Shown: positions 33,130-42,281 of the stretch, piece by piece
Layout of the letters: the number at the start of each line of letters is the position of its first letter
Numbering within the stretch: the stretch's first letter is position 1
Assembly (NCBI RefSeq): GCF_036962685.1
Contig: NZ_JBALOP010000044.1
Location: 1 to 64,000, forward strand
DNA length: 64,000 bases
Direction of reading: 5' to 3'
Source: Ferdinandcohnia sp036962685
Lineage (GTDB): Bacteria; Bacillota; Bacilli; Bacillales; Bacillaceae_L
Program-made: the position numbers and the translations under genes
The notes under the pieces: generated by a model
What the model was told of the DNA's origin: nothing
What the model saw: the letters and a program-made list of their open reading frames with translations, nothing else
The model's database searches: none

Positions 33130-35748
33130 TTAATCCTCTTTTGTTGTTTCAAACTTCTTTGACTTCTCATTATGAATAAATTCAATCATATCGTCTTTGT
33201 TAATCGGACGACTGAATAAATAGCCTTGAATTTCATCGCAGCCCATATCCACAAGCATCCCGTACTCTTCCCAAGTCTCTACACCTTCTGCAACAACATT
33301 CAGTTGAAGCCCGTGTGCAATATCAAAAACAGCCTTGACCAGTATGGCTTTCTTATTATTTTTATCAATATTACTGATAAACTTTCTATCAATTTTTATT
33401 TCATCGATTGGAAGCTTCAAAAGTTGATACAGAGAGGAGTAACCTTTACCAAAATCATCAATTGAGATTTGAACACCCAGCTCTTTCAGCTTTCGAATTC
33501 GCTCAGCAACATGCTGTTGGTCTGAAATAAACACACTTTCTGTAATTTCAAGCTTTAAATATTTTGGATCTAATCCGGAAGTCTCCAAAGCCTTCTTGAC
33601 CATGCTAACAAGATAATCTTGTTGGAAATGCTTTGCCGATAAATTTACAGAAACCGGAACATATAGAAGATTTTCAAGCTGCCATTGTTTATTCTGCCTA
33701 CATGCTTGAACAAGGGACCATTCGTCAATTTGTGAGATTAGACCGATTTCCTCAGCCACTTCAATAAACACCCCAGGAGAAACAGTCCCCAAAACAGGAT
33801 CATTCCAACGTAGTAGGGCTTCAAAACCTGTAATTTTCCCCGCAAACGTTTTAGGCTGATAAAACTGTTCAAACCCTTCCTTATTTACTGCCGTGCGCAA
33901 GGAATTTTCAATCGTTAACCGTTGCTGGAATTTATTTTTCATGGATTCATCGAAAAACTGGAAGGTGTTGCCGCCTTTTTCCTTGGAAATATACATCGCG
34001 ATATCTGCATATTTTACTAATGTATCTAAGTCTTCGCCATCCTCAGGGTACATGCTTACTCCAATGCTTGCTGTAATGTAATGATTTTGGCCAGCTATTG
34101 TAAAATAGGATGAAAATTCATTGACAATCTTGTCTAAAGTTTTAGTAACCTCTTCTCTACTTTCAACCGAGTGCACAACCACAAATTCATCCCCACCAAG
34201 TCTGAATACCTGTCTGTTATCCGCTTGTAGATTCTTCAGCTTGTTCCCGGTTGCTTGAAGGAGCATATCTCCTGCTTCGTGCCCTAATGTATCATTGATT
34301 TGCTTGAATTGATTTAGGTCAATGAAAATAATTGCAATCTTATTATCGAAATTATTCCGGATTAGCTCTCTAACATAGTTTTGGAAAAAATAACGATTAG
34401 GTAAATAGGTCAAGCTATCATAAAAGGCCAGCTTATGAAGCTTGTCCTCAGATTCCTTCAGCTTCACCGTTTGCTCTCTTAAAATTAGGTTCATTTCAAC
34501 ACTTTCTTTGAAAAGCTCCTTCAGCTTATCTGCCATTCTCTTTAGGTTTTTACTTAGCACACGGAGCTCTGAAATCGTGCTTTGAGGCCATTCAATATTT
34601 TCCATGTTCCGCAGCTTTTGTGGTAAACCAGTGGTGATAAATGTAAGCTGCCTTAAGTTGTTCGTAAGAATACGGCTAATAACCATAACAAAAAGAATAG
34701 CTGACACTGCAAGAATCAGTAAGTATTTTAGCTGATCAAGCGAAGTATTAAAGAGCTGTTGTTGATATTGAGCAATAGGGAATTGAAGCATGATTCGAAA
34801 TGAATCCGTATCCCTCGTATAAAAATAAAATGCATCCATCCATCTAGTAATCGGCTGAATATCCTTGTTAGCAACTGGTAGAGCCTCATACAGCCTTGGT
34901 GAAATTTCACGAATATCATATCCTGTAGCCTCAAAATCCGCCAAGGCTGTCGATGCAATAACATGATCTGCATGATCAAATATGATAATATCGCTCTCTC
35001 TATTCTTATTTCGCCAAATAATATCCTCAATTTGTTTCACATTAATATTGCTGTTGCCATTTTCCAATTGAAGAAATTCATTTTCGATCCGATTAACTCT
35101 CGTTTCGCCCACGATACCTAAATCATTTTTAATGACATCAAACGTATTAAATGCATTTATAATGACACTTATAAAAAACGGTACAAGTATGGTGAAAATG
35201 GTGATTTGCGATAAAAACTGATGAATTGACACATTATTTTTATTGATTCGGTTATTTTTAACCAATTTATAAAAAGGAAAATATGCCAATAACACGTCGG
35301 CAACTAATACATTGAAAAGTCCGTTCGCAATATCCTTGCATATTAGAAAATAAAGGGCAGTGCCTGACAAAGATTCACGGCCGATAAAAAATAAAACCGC
35401 AATTCCGATAAAGAACCAAAAAAACACATCCACGAAAAACATTTTTGCTTTTCGGCCTCGCAGAAAAAACGCACCTACAAAAATAATTTCCACTAAGCTA
35501 ATGATTGTATAATATGGAATGTTTGAAAACATGATAGTAAAGAAGATTGCGATTAACCCAGTTACAATCGCAATGGTATAGCCAAATATGCGAAGTATTA
35601 AAAATAGAAATATACTTGCAAAAGTGAATGTAATTCCATATAAAAGCGATAATTTGAAATGAGAGGCCAATAGCACTAGTCCCATTAGAGCAGCCAATAG
35701 GATTATATCGCTATTCAATTTGCCTTTTATTTGCGTAAATCCTATCAT
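33130..35748 (-). CDS. Membrane-bound GGDEF-EAL cyclic-di-GMP enzyme
   Basis: An 872-residue protein. Residues 1-210 hold about seven membrane helices, 210-340 a likely extracellular sensor loop, then another helix and a HAMP-like coiled segment, a GGDEF domain and an EAL domain. The cyclase motif RLGGDEFVVV is intact. The phosphodiesterase motifs FEALLRW, VNLSAKHF, DDFGKGYSSL and EGVET are also intact, so it may be bifunctional. It lies alone with its own terminator. The signal sensed is unknown. Confidence 0.9.
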   Translation of the reverse strand: MIGFTQIKGKLNSDIILLAALMGLVLLASHFKLSLLYGITFTFASIFLFLILRIFGYTIAIVTGLIAIFFTIMFSNIPYYTIISLVEIIFVGAFFLRGRKAKMFFVDVFFWFFIGIAVLFFIGRESLSGTALYFLICKDIANGLFNVLVADVLLAYFPFYKLVKNNRINKNNVSIHQFLSQITIFTILVPFFISVIINAFNTFDVIKNDLGIVGETRVNRIENEFLQLENGNSNINVKQIEDIIWRNKNRESDIIIFDHADHVIASTALADFEATGYDIREISPRLYEALPVANKDIQPITRWMDAFYFYTRDTDSFRIMLQFPIAQYQQQLFNTSLDQLKYLLILAVSAILFVMVISRILTNNLRQLTFITTGLPQKLRNMENIEWPQSTISELRVLSKNLKRMADKLKELFKESVEMNLILREQTVKLKESEDKLHKLAFYDSLTYLPNRYFFQNYVRELIRNNFDNKIAIIFIDLNQFKQINDTLGHEAGDMLLQATGNKLKNLQADNRQVFRLGGDEFVVVHSVESREEVTKTLDKIVNEFSSYFTIAGQNHYITASIGVSMYPEDGEDLDTLVKYADIAMYISKEKGGNTFQFFDESMKNKFQQRLTIENSLRTAVNKEGFEQFYQPKTFAGKITGFEALLRWNDPVLGTVSPGVFIEVAEEIGLISQIDEWSLVQACRQNKQWQLENLLYVPVSVNLSAKHFQQDYLVSMVKKALETSGLDPKYLKLEITESVFISDQQHVAERIRKLKELGVQISIDDFGKGYSSLYQLLKLPIDEIKIDRKFISNIDKNNKKAILVKAVFDIAHGLQLNVVAEGVETWEEYGMLVDMGCDEIQGYLFSRPINKDDMIEFIHNEKSKKFETTKED

Positions 35749-35857
35749 ATTACTCTCCTAGTCTTCCACAGTATATAAAACGACAATTTCACTACGATTA
35801 TGATAATAATATCATAAATTCTACAAAATTTTAGCAATTTTTGTTATCATTTGTACT

Positions 35858-35897
35858 AAAAAAGAGCAATTTACCATCATGGTAGATTGCCCTTTTT
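35858..35897 (-). terminator. Terminator of the CDF exporter gene
   Basis: GCAATTTACCATC and ATGGTAGATTGC pair around ATCAT with flanking A- and T-runs, 26 bases past the stop. Confidence 0.82.
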
Positions 35898-35922
35898 GAT
35901 TATTTGAAACTTCTTAATCGTT

Positions 35923-36891
35923 TTATTCAGTTACAAGTCCTTGTGACCAAGACTTCACCCCGTCATCTTCCACGAATTCAATGATGACATCGGTCACACC
36001 TTTTATCCCTTGGATTTTTTCCTCAATTCGATCTTTTATTTGAAATGCTTCTTTAACCGATATATTTGGATCAATTTCCAGTTTCATTTCAATGTGAAAA
36101 TCCTCCCCTTCCTTCATCGCAAACAATGTTCGAATATCCTTTATTTCTGGATGTGAAGTAATAATTTCAGCAATTTTATTTTCTAATTCTTCATCTGCTT
36201 CACCAAGTACCCCTTTTGCATTGTCTAAGAACACTTTACCTACCACATAAAACATCATGAGACCAATAATAATAGAAGCTATTCCTTCTGCAGCATGCCA
36301 ACCGCCATAATAAGAGAGTAAAATACCAATAATGGCAATAAGTCCGCCAAGAGTTGCGACTAAATCCTCCATAAACACAAGCTTAGTTGCGGGTGTCGCC
36401 CTCCCTAAACTACCAAAGCTTTTACCTACGATTGCAAATCCCTTTGCTTCTACATGTGCTTCATGAAGAACTTCTTTCATTGCCTTAAAAAGAACGTATG
36501 ACTCCAAGATGGCGGCCAAACCCAATACAGACAGATTAATGACAATCCCGGTTGATTCGGTCGGGTGCTTAATATGATGATATCCCTCTTTGATTGTTTC
36601 ATAACTCATGATTCCAACAATAAGAACAGCTCCAAGTAAAACCAAATTTACAAGTCGGCCAAAACCATTCGGATAGTTCTCGGTCGGCATTTTTTTACTT
36701 AAAGCACTTCCGATAAACACGAAAAATTGATTGGCCGCATCCCCTAAAGAATGCATCGTTTCTGCAAACATAGCGACATTCCCTGTGAAGAAATACGCAA
36801 CTCCTTTAATAATCGCAATAATCGTATTTACAATTGCAGCAATCAAAGACGATTTGTTTCCATTCTTTAATAACCCCTGTTTTTTAGCCAT
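35923..36891 (-). CDS. Cation diffusion facilitator (CDF) metal exporter
   Basis: About 322 residues: six membrane helices and a cytoplasmic C-terminal metal-binding domain. The HSLGDAANQ segment in helix II and the EDLVATLGG segment in helix V supply the transport-site residues, although the helix V motif is not the classic HxxxD. The ATG at 36891 has TGGAGG six bases upstream, unlike the earlier ATG. It probably exports Zn2+, Mn2+, Fe2+ or a similar ion. It is monocistronic. Confidence 0.87.
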   Translation of the reverse strand: MAKKQGLLKNGNKSSLIAAIVNTIIAIIKGVAYFFTGNVAMFAETMHSLGDAANQFFVFIGSALSKKMPTENYPNGFGRLVNLVLLGAVLIVGIMSYETIKEGYHHIKHPTESTGIVINLSVLGLAAILESYVLFKAMKEVLHEAHVEAKGFAIVGKSFGSLGRATPATKLVFMEDLVATLGGLIAIIGILLSYYGGWHAAEGIASIIIGLMMFYVVGKVFLDNAKGVLGEADEELENKIAEIITSHPEIKDIRTLFAMKEGEDFHIEMKLEIDPNISVKEAFQIKDRIEEKIQGIKGVTDVIIEFVEDDGVKSWSQGLVTE

Positions 36892-36972
36892 AGTTACCTC
36901 CAATGGGTGATTCATGGTAATACTTGTAGTATTTATTACTTTCGAGAAAATTATAAGAGGTCAAATGAAAAA

Positions 36973-36997
36973 GCCTTCCGGTTCACACCCGGAAGGC
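36973..36997 (-). terminator. Terminator of the TRAP-dehydrogenase operon
   Basis: GCCTTCCGG (36973-36981) pairs with CCGGAAGGC (36989-36997), with a T-run on the minus side. Confidence 0.88.
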
Positions 36998-37024
36998 AAT
37001 CTAAATAGTCTTCAGTTTATCAAC

Positions 37025-38044
37025 TTAGAACTTTAATACAATTTTACATACTTCCGCTTGGTTGTTTTTCAAGAACTCAAAAGCTTCACCGATTTCTGTA
37101 AAATGGAAGGTATGTGTTTTCATTTTCTCAGGTTGGACAGCACCATTTTCAAACAGTTCGATGACATGTGGGAAACGATAATTATTTAATCTAGAACCTA
37201 CAACATCGATTCCTTTTTTCGTAAATGCAACCTGAGGTACTGAAGAAGGCTTATTACCTGTTCCAAGTGTCACAATTCGACCGGATGGAGCAACGAGCTC
37301 TAATGCTTCCTCAAGGCTTTGTGGAGAACATACAGAGTCAATGATTACATGTGCTCCGTCACCCTCAGTGAACTCTTGCAATGCTTCTGCCAAGCTTTCA
37401 TTCAAAACATTCACAACTCGATCTGCACCCATATCCTTTGCACGTTCTAGTCGTTTATCCACAATATCCGTCATTAAAACGCGTGCCCCACGGGATTTTG
37501 CCACTTGCATTACCGCAATACCGATTGGACCAGAACCCATAACCAACACTTTATCTCCAGTTGTTGTGCGACCACGTTCATTCGCTTCAACACCAATTGA
37601 ATAAGGTTCAACTAATGCCGCACTTTCTCTATCAATTTTTGCTTCATCTAATTTATAAGCATTTTTTTCAGTCGTTTTTACATATTCTGCAAAACCACCA
37701 TCGCGATGTACACCAGTTACTTCAACAGTTTCACACACATTGTGATGACCCGTTCTGCATGCATAGCAATGTCCACAGCTATTTACATTGTCTACTGCTA
37801 CAAGATCACCAACTTTTACGTTCGTCACGCTTGCCCCAACCTCTTCAATAATACCAGCAAATTCATGACCAATAATGCGTGGATACGTAGCCAATGAGTT
37901 TGTGCCATTAAAAATACCTACATCTGAACCACAAATCCCACCGGAAACAACTTTGATGATGACATCATGTTCATCTTCGATTACTGGTTTTGGAACTTCT
38001 TTAATCTCAACTTCAAATGGTTTATTTATTACTACGGCCTTCAT
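37025..38044 (-). CDS. Zinc-dependent medium-chain dehydrogenase (sugar-acid or polyol type)
   Basis: A 339-residue MDR enzyme. Catalytic zinc ligands are Cys in GGICGSD and His-Glu in GHEFAG; the structural zinc loop NSCGHCYACRTGHHNVC has four Cys. GSGPIGIAVMQVAKSRGA binds NAD(P). It resembles RspB/YjmD-type L-gulonate or hexonate 5-dehydrogenases. It ends a TRAP transporter operon, so it likely oxidises the imported sugar acid or polyol. Confidence 0.82.
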   Translation of the reverse strand: MKAVVINKPFEVEIKEVPKPVIEDEHDVIIKVVSGGICGSDVGIFNGTNSLATYPRIIGHEFAGIIEEVGASVTNVKVGDLVAVDNVNSCGHCYACRTGHHNVCETVEVTGVHRDGGFAEYVKTTEKNAYKLDEAKIDRESAALVEPYSIGVEANERGRTTTGDKVLVMGSGPIGIAVMQVAKSRGARVLMTDIVDKRLERAKDMGADRVVNVLNESLAEALQEFTEGDGAHVIIDSVCSPQSLEEALELVAPSGRIVTLGTGNKPSSVPQVAFTKKGIDVVGSRLNNYRFPHVIELFENGAVQPEKMKTHTFHFTEIGEAFEFLKNNQAEVCKIVLKF

Positions 38045-38107
38045 GTCAATTCCCCCTGATGTATTTTCTACGTACCATTAATAGTATACTAGAATACCAT
38101 ATTTTTA

Positions 38108-39391
38108 TTATTCACCCGAGAACCACTCTACTGGTACTGTTACTAGTTCCGGTATAAAGATGAACAGGAATAACAATGCAATTTCAACAATGAGAAACGG
38201 CATAATGGCCTTGACGAGTGGTCCAATTCCAATTTTTCCGGCACCTGCGGCAACGTTTAGAACAGTTCCTACTGGTGGTGTTAATAAACCAATAACATTG
38301 TTAATGATAAATAATAGTCCAAAGTATACAGGGTCAATACCTGCAGCATTAATAACAGGCATCAATACTGGTGTTAAGATCAGAATTGTTGGGTTAACAT
38401 CCATTGCCATACCAACTAGGATTACAATAATATTAATCACAATTAAAAGTAATAGCGGATTATCAACTAATGGACTTAAAATATTCGTTACTGTTTCCGG
38501 AATGTTTCCAATTGTCATCAACCATGCAGAGACCATTGCTGCTGCAGCTAAAAACATGATAACACTTGATGTTTTAGCAGAACTTATTAAGCTCTCAAAA
38601 ATGTCTTTTGGTTTTAATTCACGATAAACAAAGACACCAATAAATAGTGCATACACAACTGCGATTACCCCAGCTTCTGTCGGAGTAAAGAATCCACCAC
38701 GAAGTCCAGTTAAGATACCGATTGGCATTAAAATTGCCCAGATTGCATCAACACAGGATTTTACCATTTGTTTAAAGCTTGCACGTGGAAGTTTTTCCAC
38801 TTTATCTTTTCTCGCAACAATTGCCCAGACGATACATAGTGCAATTGAGATATAGATGGCAGGTGCGATACCCGCGATAAAAAGCTTGGATATGGATACA
38901 CCAGCTGTAACACCGAATAAAATCATCGGAACAGATGGAGGCATAATAGGTGAAACGATGTTACCAGCTGCGATCAATGCAGTTGAACGCTCGCGGTTGT
39001 AGCCAGCTTTTGCCATCATTGGAATCAAGATAGCACCAAGTGCAGCAGTTGAAGCAACAGCTGAACCAACTAAACTAGCAAAAAGTACAATAGCTAAAAT
39101 TGCAACATAACCTAATCCACCACGAATGTGCCCAACTAATGATGTTGCAGCAACAATGATTCGTTTTGTTAAACCACCACGGTTCATTAAGTCACCACAC
39201 AAAATAAAGAACGGAATTGCCATCAATGCAAAGCTATCTGAACCGACCATTAAATTTTGCGCTAGGATTTGAGTATCAAAATCTCCTAAATAAAACATCA
39301 TAAATACGCCGCTAAGTAATAAAGCAAATGCGATTGGGATACCGATTGCCATTGCTCCTAATAATGCGACTAAAAAGATTACCATTGTCAT
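38108..39391 (-). CDS. dctM: TRAP transporter large permease, DctM-like
   Basis: A 427-residue membrane protein with about 12 helices. IPFFILCGDLMNRGGLTKRI, PPSVPMILFGVTAGVSISKL (motif only partly cited) and LLTPPVGTVLNVAAG are DctM signatures. It is the ion-coupled channel subunit. It lies between the small permease and the dehydrogenase. Confidence 0.9.
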   Translation of the reverse strand: MTMVIFLVALLGAMAIGIPIAFALLLSGVFMMFYLGDFDTQILAQNLMVGSDSFALMAIPFFILCGDLMNRGGLTKRIIVAATSLVGHIRGGLGYVAILAIVLFASLVGSAVASTAALGAILIPMMAKAGYNRERSTALIAAGNIVSPIMPPSVPMILFGVTAGVSISKLFIAGIAPAIYISIALCIVWAIVARKDKVEKLPRASFKQMVKSCVDAIWAILMPIGILTGLRGGFFTPTEAGVIAVVYALFIGVFVYRELKPKDIFESLISSAKTSSVIMFLAAAAMVSAWLMTIGNIPETVTNILSPLVDNPLLLLIVINIIVILVGMAMDVNPTILILTPVLMPVINAAGIDPVYFGLLFIINNVIGLLTPPVGTVLNVAAGAGKIGIGPLVKAIMPFLIVEIALLFLFIFIPELVTVPVEWFSGE

Positions 39392-39409
39392 TTGTTCGGC
39401 CTCCCTTGG

Positions 39410-39967
39410 CTACTTTTTCTTAATGTCTTCATCATCATTTTTCAAGTTTTCTAAAATATCATCTTCATCTGATTCATGTAAGGTTACGAGTTTGTTAATT
39501 GATTCAGGTTCTTTAATGACCTTGATGATGTTTGAAATACAAATAATAGCAATACAGATTCCAGTCAGCATTCCAACCCCATAGATGATAGAAAGTGGGA
39601 TTCCAGTTGCAGCTGCCCTTGCCTCCACACTTTGTAGAGTCATTGTATATGCTCCGTGAGTTAGCATGATCATTACAATGATGATAATACTCTGTGCAAA
39701 GATATAAGTTGCACGCTTGATGCCCTGTGGTAATTTATGCATGACAGAGTCCATTCCTAAATGGACATTCGATCTCATTGCACCGATTGCACCAATATAC
39801 GTAATATAAATGAATAGATATCTTGCAATTTCTTCGGACCAGGTTAAACCTGAATTGAAAACTGTACGTAAGACGACATTTAAAAAGACAAATAGTACAA
39901 TTAAAGCAAGCATAATGCCGAGTAGGTAATCAATCCCTTTAAATAGCCTGTCATTAAACTTTGACAT
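39410..39967 (-). CDS. dctQ: TRAP transporter small permease, DctQ-like
   Basis: About 185 residues and four membrane helices; FNSGLTWSEEIARYLFIYI matches the DctQ core. The ATG at 39967 has GGAGGG at seven bases and is preferred to the ATG ten codons upstream. A 30-residue acidic, lysine-ended tail follows the last helix. It pairs with DctM. Confidence 0.87.
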   Translation of the reverse strand: MSKFNDRLFKGIDYLLGIMLALIVLFVFLNVVLRTVFNSGLTWSEEIARYLFIYITYIGAIGAMRSNVHLGMDSVMHKLPQGIKRATYIFAQSIIIIVMIMLTHGAYTMTLQSVEARAAATGIPLSIIYGVGMLTGICIAIICISNIIKVIKEPESINKLVTLHESDEDDILENLKNDDEDIKKK

Positions 39968-40022
39968 GTCTTTACCCTCCATAAAAATGATTTTCAAAAC
40001 AATTAGGATGCGTTTACATTTT

Positions 40023-41042
40023 CTACTCTATTGAACGAATCCGATTAATCATATCTTCAGCCCAGTCATATTTCTCGTATAACATTTCATATACTGGTTG
40101 AGCAGCTTTAATAAGCTTCTGTCTCTCCTCTTCAGATGGAGTCTCTACCACAATTCCTTGTTCTTCTAGGAATTTTCGATCATCTTCTATACTATTTTCA
40201 TAGATATCCCATGTTCTGTTTGAGGTTTCTAAGGCAACTTCTTGAAATATTTTTTGGTCCTCTTCTGACAAGGTATCCCAAAATTCTTTACTCATCATTA
40301 GCTCATTCGAAGAAACCATGTGGTTTGTTTCATAAATGTAGTCCTGTACCTCAAACCAGCCTTCTTGTCTGAATGTAGACATTGGATTATCCTGTCCATC
40401 AACTACACCTTGTTCTAGGGCTGTAAATACTTCACCAAGGTCCATAATAACAACGTTTGCACCTAAAGATTCCGCTAATTTCACATGGATTGGATTGTTT
40501 GGCATTCTCACTTTTTGACCCTTTAAATCTTCTGGAGATTCGATTGGAAAGCTTGAACTAAACACACGCGCACCGTTTGGATTCCATGCTAGGAACTTAA
40601 TTGGTTCCTGCTCTTCAAAATTCTTTGCAATATATTCTCCTACTTCTCCTTGATAAGCTCTCCTTGCATGTGCAACATCTTTAAATACAAAAGGAAAGTC
40701 CGGAGTCGCCATCATTGGAACCTCACTCCACATTACGGTTCCGATTGCAGTCATTTCAACAATTCCACTACGAGTAAAGTCATATAATTGTTTTTCTCCA
40801 CCAAGCTGTCCAGAATCATAAATTTCTACGTTGTATCTACCATTTGTTCGTTTTTCAATTTCCGGTTCAAATACTTCTTTTAATGCCACATTGACTGGAC
40901 TGGAAGGTGAAAGAGTTGTACCTACCTTAACCAAGATTCCTTTGTCACTGCTAGCAACTTCTGAGCAACCGGAAAGCAGGATTGCGAGCATTGTAAAGAT
41001 AAGAAATATAATTGCATTTTTACCAACATTCAGTTTTCTCAT
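40023..41042 (-). CDS. dctP: TRAP transporter solute-binding lipoprotein, DctP-like
   Basis: A 339-residue DctP-family protein with a lipobox (AILLSGCSEV) anchoring it to the membrane. VKVGTTLSPSSPVNVALKEV opens the fold, and the ligand-carboxylate arginine region is KVRMPNNPIH. GEVFTALEQGVVDGQDNP is the family signature. The ligand should be a C4 acid or sugar acid; the adjacent dehydrogenase favours a sugar acid. It is first in the operon, behind a palindromic operator. Confidence 0.9.
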   Translation of the reverse strand: MRKLNVGKNAIIFLIFTMLAILLSGCSEVASSDKGILVKVGTTLSPSSPVNVALKEVFEPEIEKRTNGRYNVEIYDSGQLGGEKQLYDFTRSGIVEMTAIGTVMWSEVPMMATPDFPFVFKDVAHARRAYQGEVGEYIAKNFEEQEPIKFLAWNPNGARVFSSSFPIESPEDLKGQKVRMPNNPIHVKLAESLGANVVIMDLGEVFTALEQGVVDGQDNPMSTFRQEGWFEVQDYIYETNHMVSSNELMMSKEFWDTLSEEDQKIFQEVALETSNRTWDIYENSIEDDRKFLEEQGIVVETPSEEERQKLIKAAQPVYEMLYEKYDWAEDMINRIRSIE

Positions 41043-41126
41043 TTAATATTACCTCCCTAAAAATCTAATAAAGCCCTTACATTTCGATTGAAGAATGGTG
41101 TCGCATACATCGGTGTGCACTGGTAT

Positions 41127-41140
41127 ACTTGTCGACAAGT
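41127..41140. promoter_or_regulatory. Candidate FCD/GntR operator upstream of the TRAP operon
   Basis: ACTTGTCGACAAGT is a perfect 14-bp palindrome, flanked by TAT and TGTA. It lies between dctP and the regulator gene. FCD-type GntR proteins bind TTGT-NN-ACAA-like sites. Confidence 0.7.
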
Positions 41141-41170
41141 TGTAATTAAAAAAATATCGTATAATCGAAA

Positions 41171-41845
41171 CTAGTAAAATATCGTATTCGTTACAGTTTC
41201 ACGCGTATCTTCGAAATGGTCATGAACAACTCTTTTTATAAATTCCAGATCTTTTGATACGATTGAATCAATTAAAAACCGATGTTTCTCAATCAATGGG
41301 TCAATCTCATTCGAGTTTTCAAGGAATCTCTTTTTTGTAGCAACGAGCAATGCAGTGAATACAATGTCTCGAATATTGTTCCATAAATGAAGCATTCTTT
41401 TATGATTTGCGGCCTCAATCATTAGCTCATGGAATTTTAAATCCTGGATTGTAAATTCAATATAATGATTGTACTTGGCAGCGATTATCATCTCATCAAG
41501 AATTTTATTTAGTTTTTTAATGATTTCCTGATGCTCCATTTTTGAAAGTCGTTCGATGACAAATGTTTCAATTATATATCGCACATCGTACAATTCTTCT
41601 ATATCCTTTCGGGACAACCCTAAGACCACTGCACCCATGCGCTCTAAGCGAATCAAACCTTCATTTGATAAAGTTTTGAGGGCCTCTCGTACTGGGGATC
41701 TGCTAGTTCCAAATTCTTCAGCAATTGAATTTTCAGACAATACAGTGCCAGGAGTAATACTTTTGTTTATTATTTTCAAACGTAATTCACTTGATATCAT
41801 TTCTCCAAGAGAAGTCCCTTTTAAAGCTATAGAAGGAAATTCCAT
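41171..41845 (-). CDS. FadR-subfamily (FCD) GntR transcriptional regulator
   Basis: About 224 residues with an N-terminal winged helix (ENSIAEEFGTSRSPVREALKTL) in which only SRSPVREAL is cited as the DNA-recognition helix, and a helical FCD ligand domain with LKFHELMIEAANHKRM and VVHDHFEDT. The histidine and aspartate residues fit the metal-binding site of FCD domains. It lies just upstream of the TRAP operon, with matching palindromes on both sides of its gene, so autoregulation and operon control are likely. Confidence 0.85.
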   Translation of the reverse strand: MEFPSIALKGTSLGEMISSELRLKIINKSITPGTVLSENSIAEEFGTSRSPVREALKTLSNEGLIRLERMGAVVLGLSRKDIEELYDVRYIIETFVIERLSKMEHQEIIKKLNKILDEMIIAAKYNHYIEFTIQDLKFHELMIEAANHKRMLHLWNNIRDIVFTALLVATKKRFLENSNEIDPLIEKHRFLIDSIVSKDLEFIKRVVHDHFEDTRETVTNTIFY

Positions 41846-41925
41846 CACAATCAACTCACTTACTTTTAATATCCAACAAAACTAGTAAAAAAGTATTCAT
41901 ATCTTCCTTTCTCTTACTGTTGTAT

Positions 41926-41939
41926 ACTTGTACACAAGT
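41926..41939. promoter_or_regulatory. Candidate FCD/GntR operator upstream of the regulator gene
   Basis: ACTTGTACACAAGT is a near-perfect palindrome differing from the site at 41127 only in the two central bases and one neighbour. It lies about 80 bases before the regulator start. Confidence 0.7.
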
Positions 41940-42077
41940 TTGTCATAAATTAATATATACTCAAATTGTCACATTGTAAAGAGAAAACGTATTCATTTTT
42001 TAAAAATCCGATAATTTTTATGTAATTGTTCGCTTTCACCAAAAAAGTACCTGTAGCTCAGAATAAAAGAATCAATG

Positions 42078-42226
42078 ATGAAGAGCATTATCCTGTAAAA
42101 ATTTGAGCGAAATGTTCTTCATAACCTTGATGAAGAACTTTCTGGTGCAAAATCTTGTTCGAGTTGTCCTTCATAACCCCGATGAAGGACTTTTCAAACC
42201 AAATTCTCACTTGAATTGTCCTTCAT
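42078..42226. repeat. 52-bp tandem stem-loop array, locus C (3 units)
   Basis: ATGAAG starts units at 42078, 42130 and 42182, a period of 52. Arms read ATGAAGAGC/GTTCTTCAT, ATGAAGAAC/GTCCTTCAT and ATGAAGGAC/GTCCTTCAT. It lies past the RlmCD terminator. The remaining part of this 436-base intergenic stretch holds the regulator's operator and no gene. Confidence 0.88.
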
Positions 42227-42242
42227 ATTTTTATATTAAAAA

Positions 42243-42277
42243 ATGCCTCCCCCAGTAAAACTACTGGGAGTAGGCAC
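42243..42277 (-). terminator. Terminator of rlmCD
   Basis: GCCTCCCCCAGT pairs with ACTGGGAGTAGGC around AAAACT, with a short bulge, five bases past the stop. Confidence 0.8.
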
Positions 42278-42281
42278 TTAT

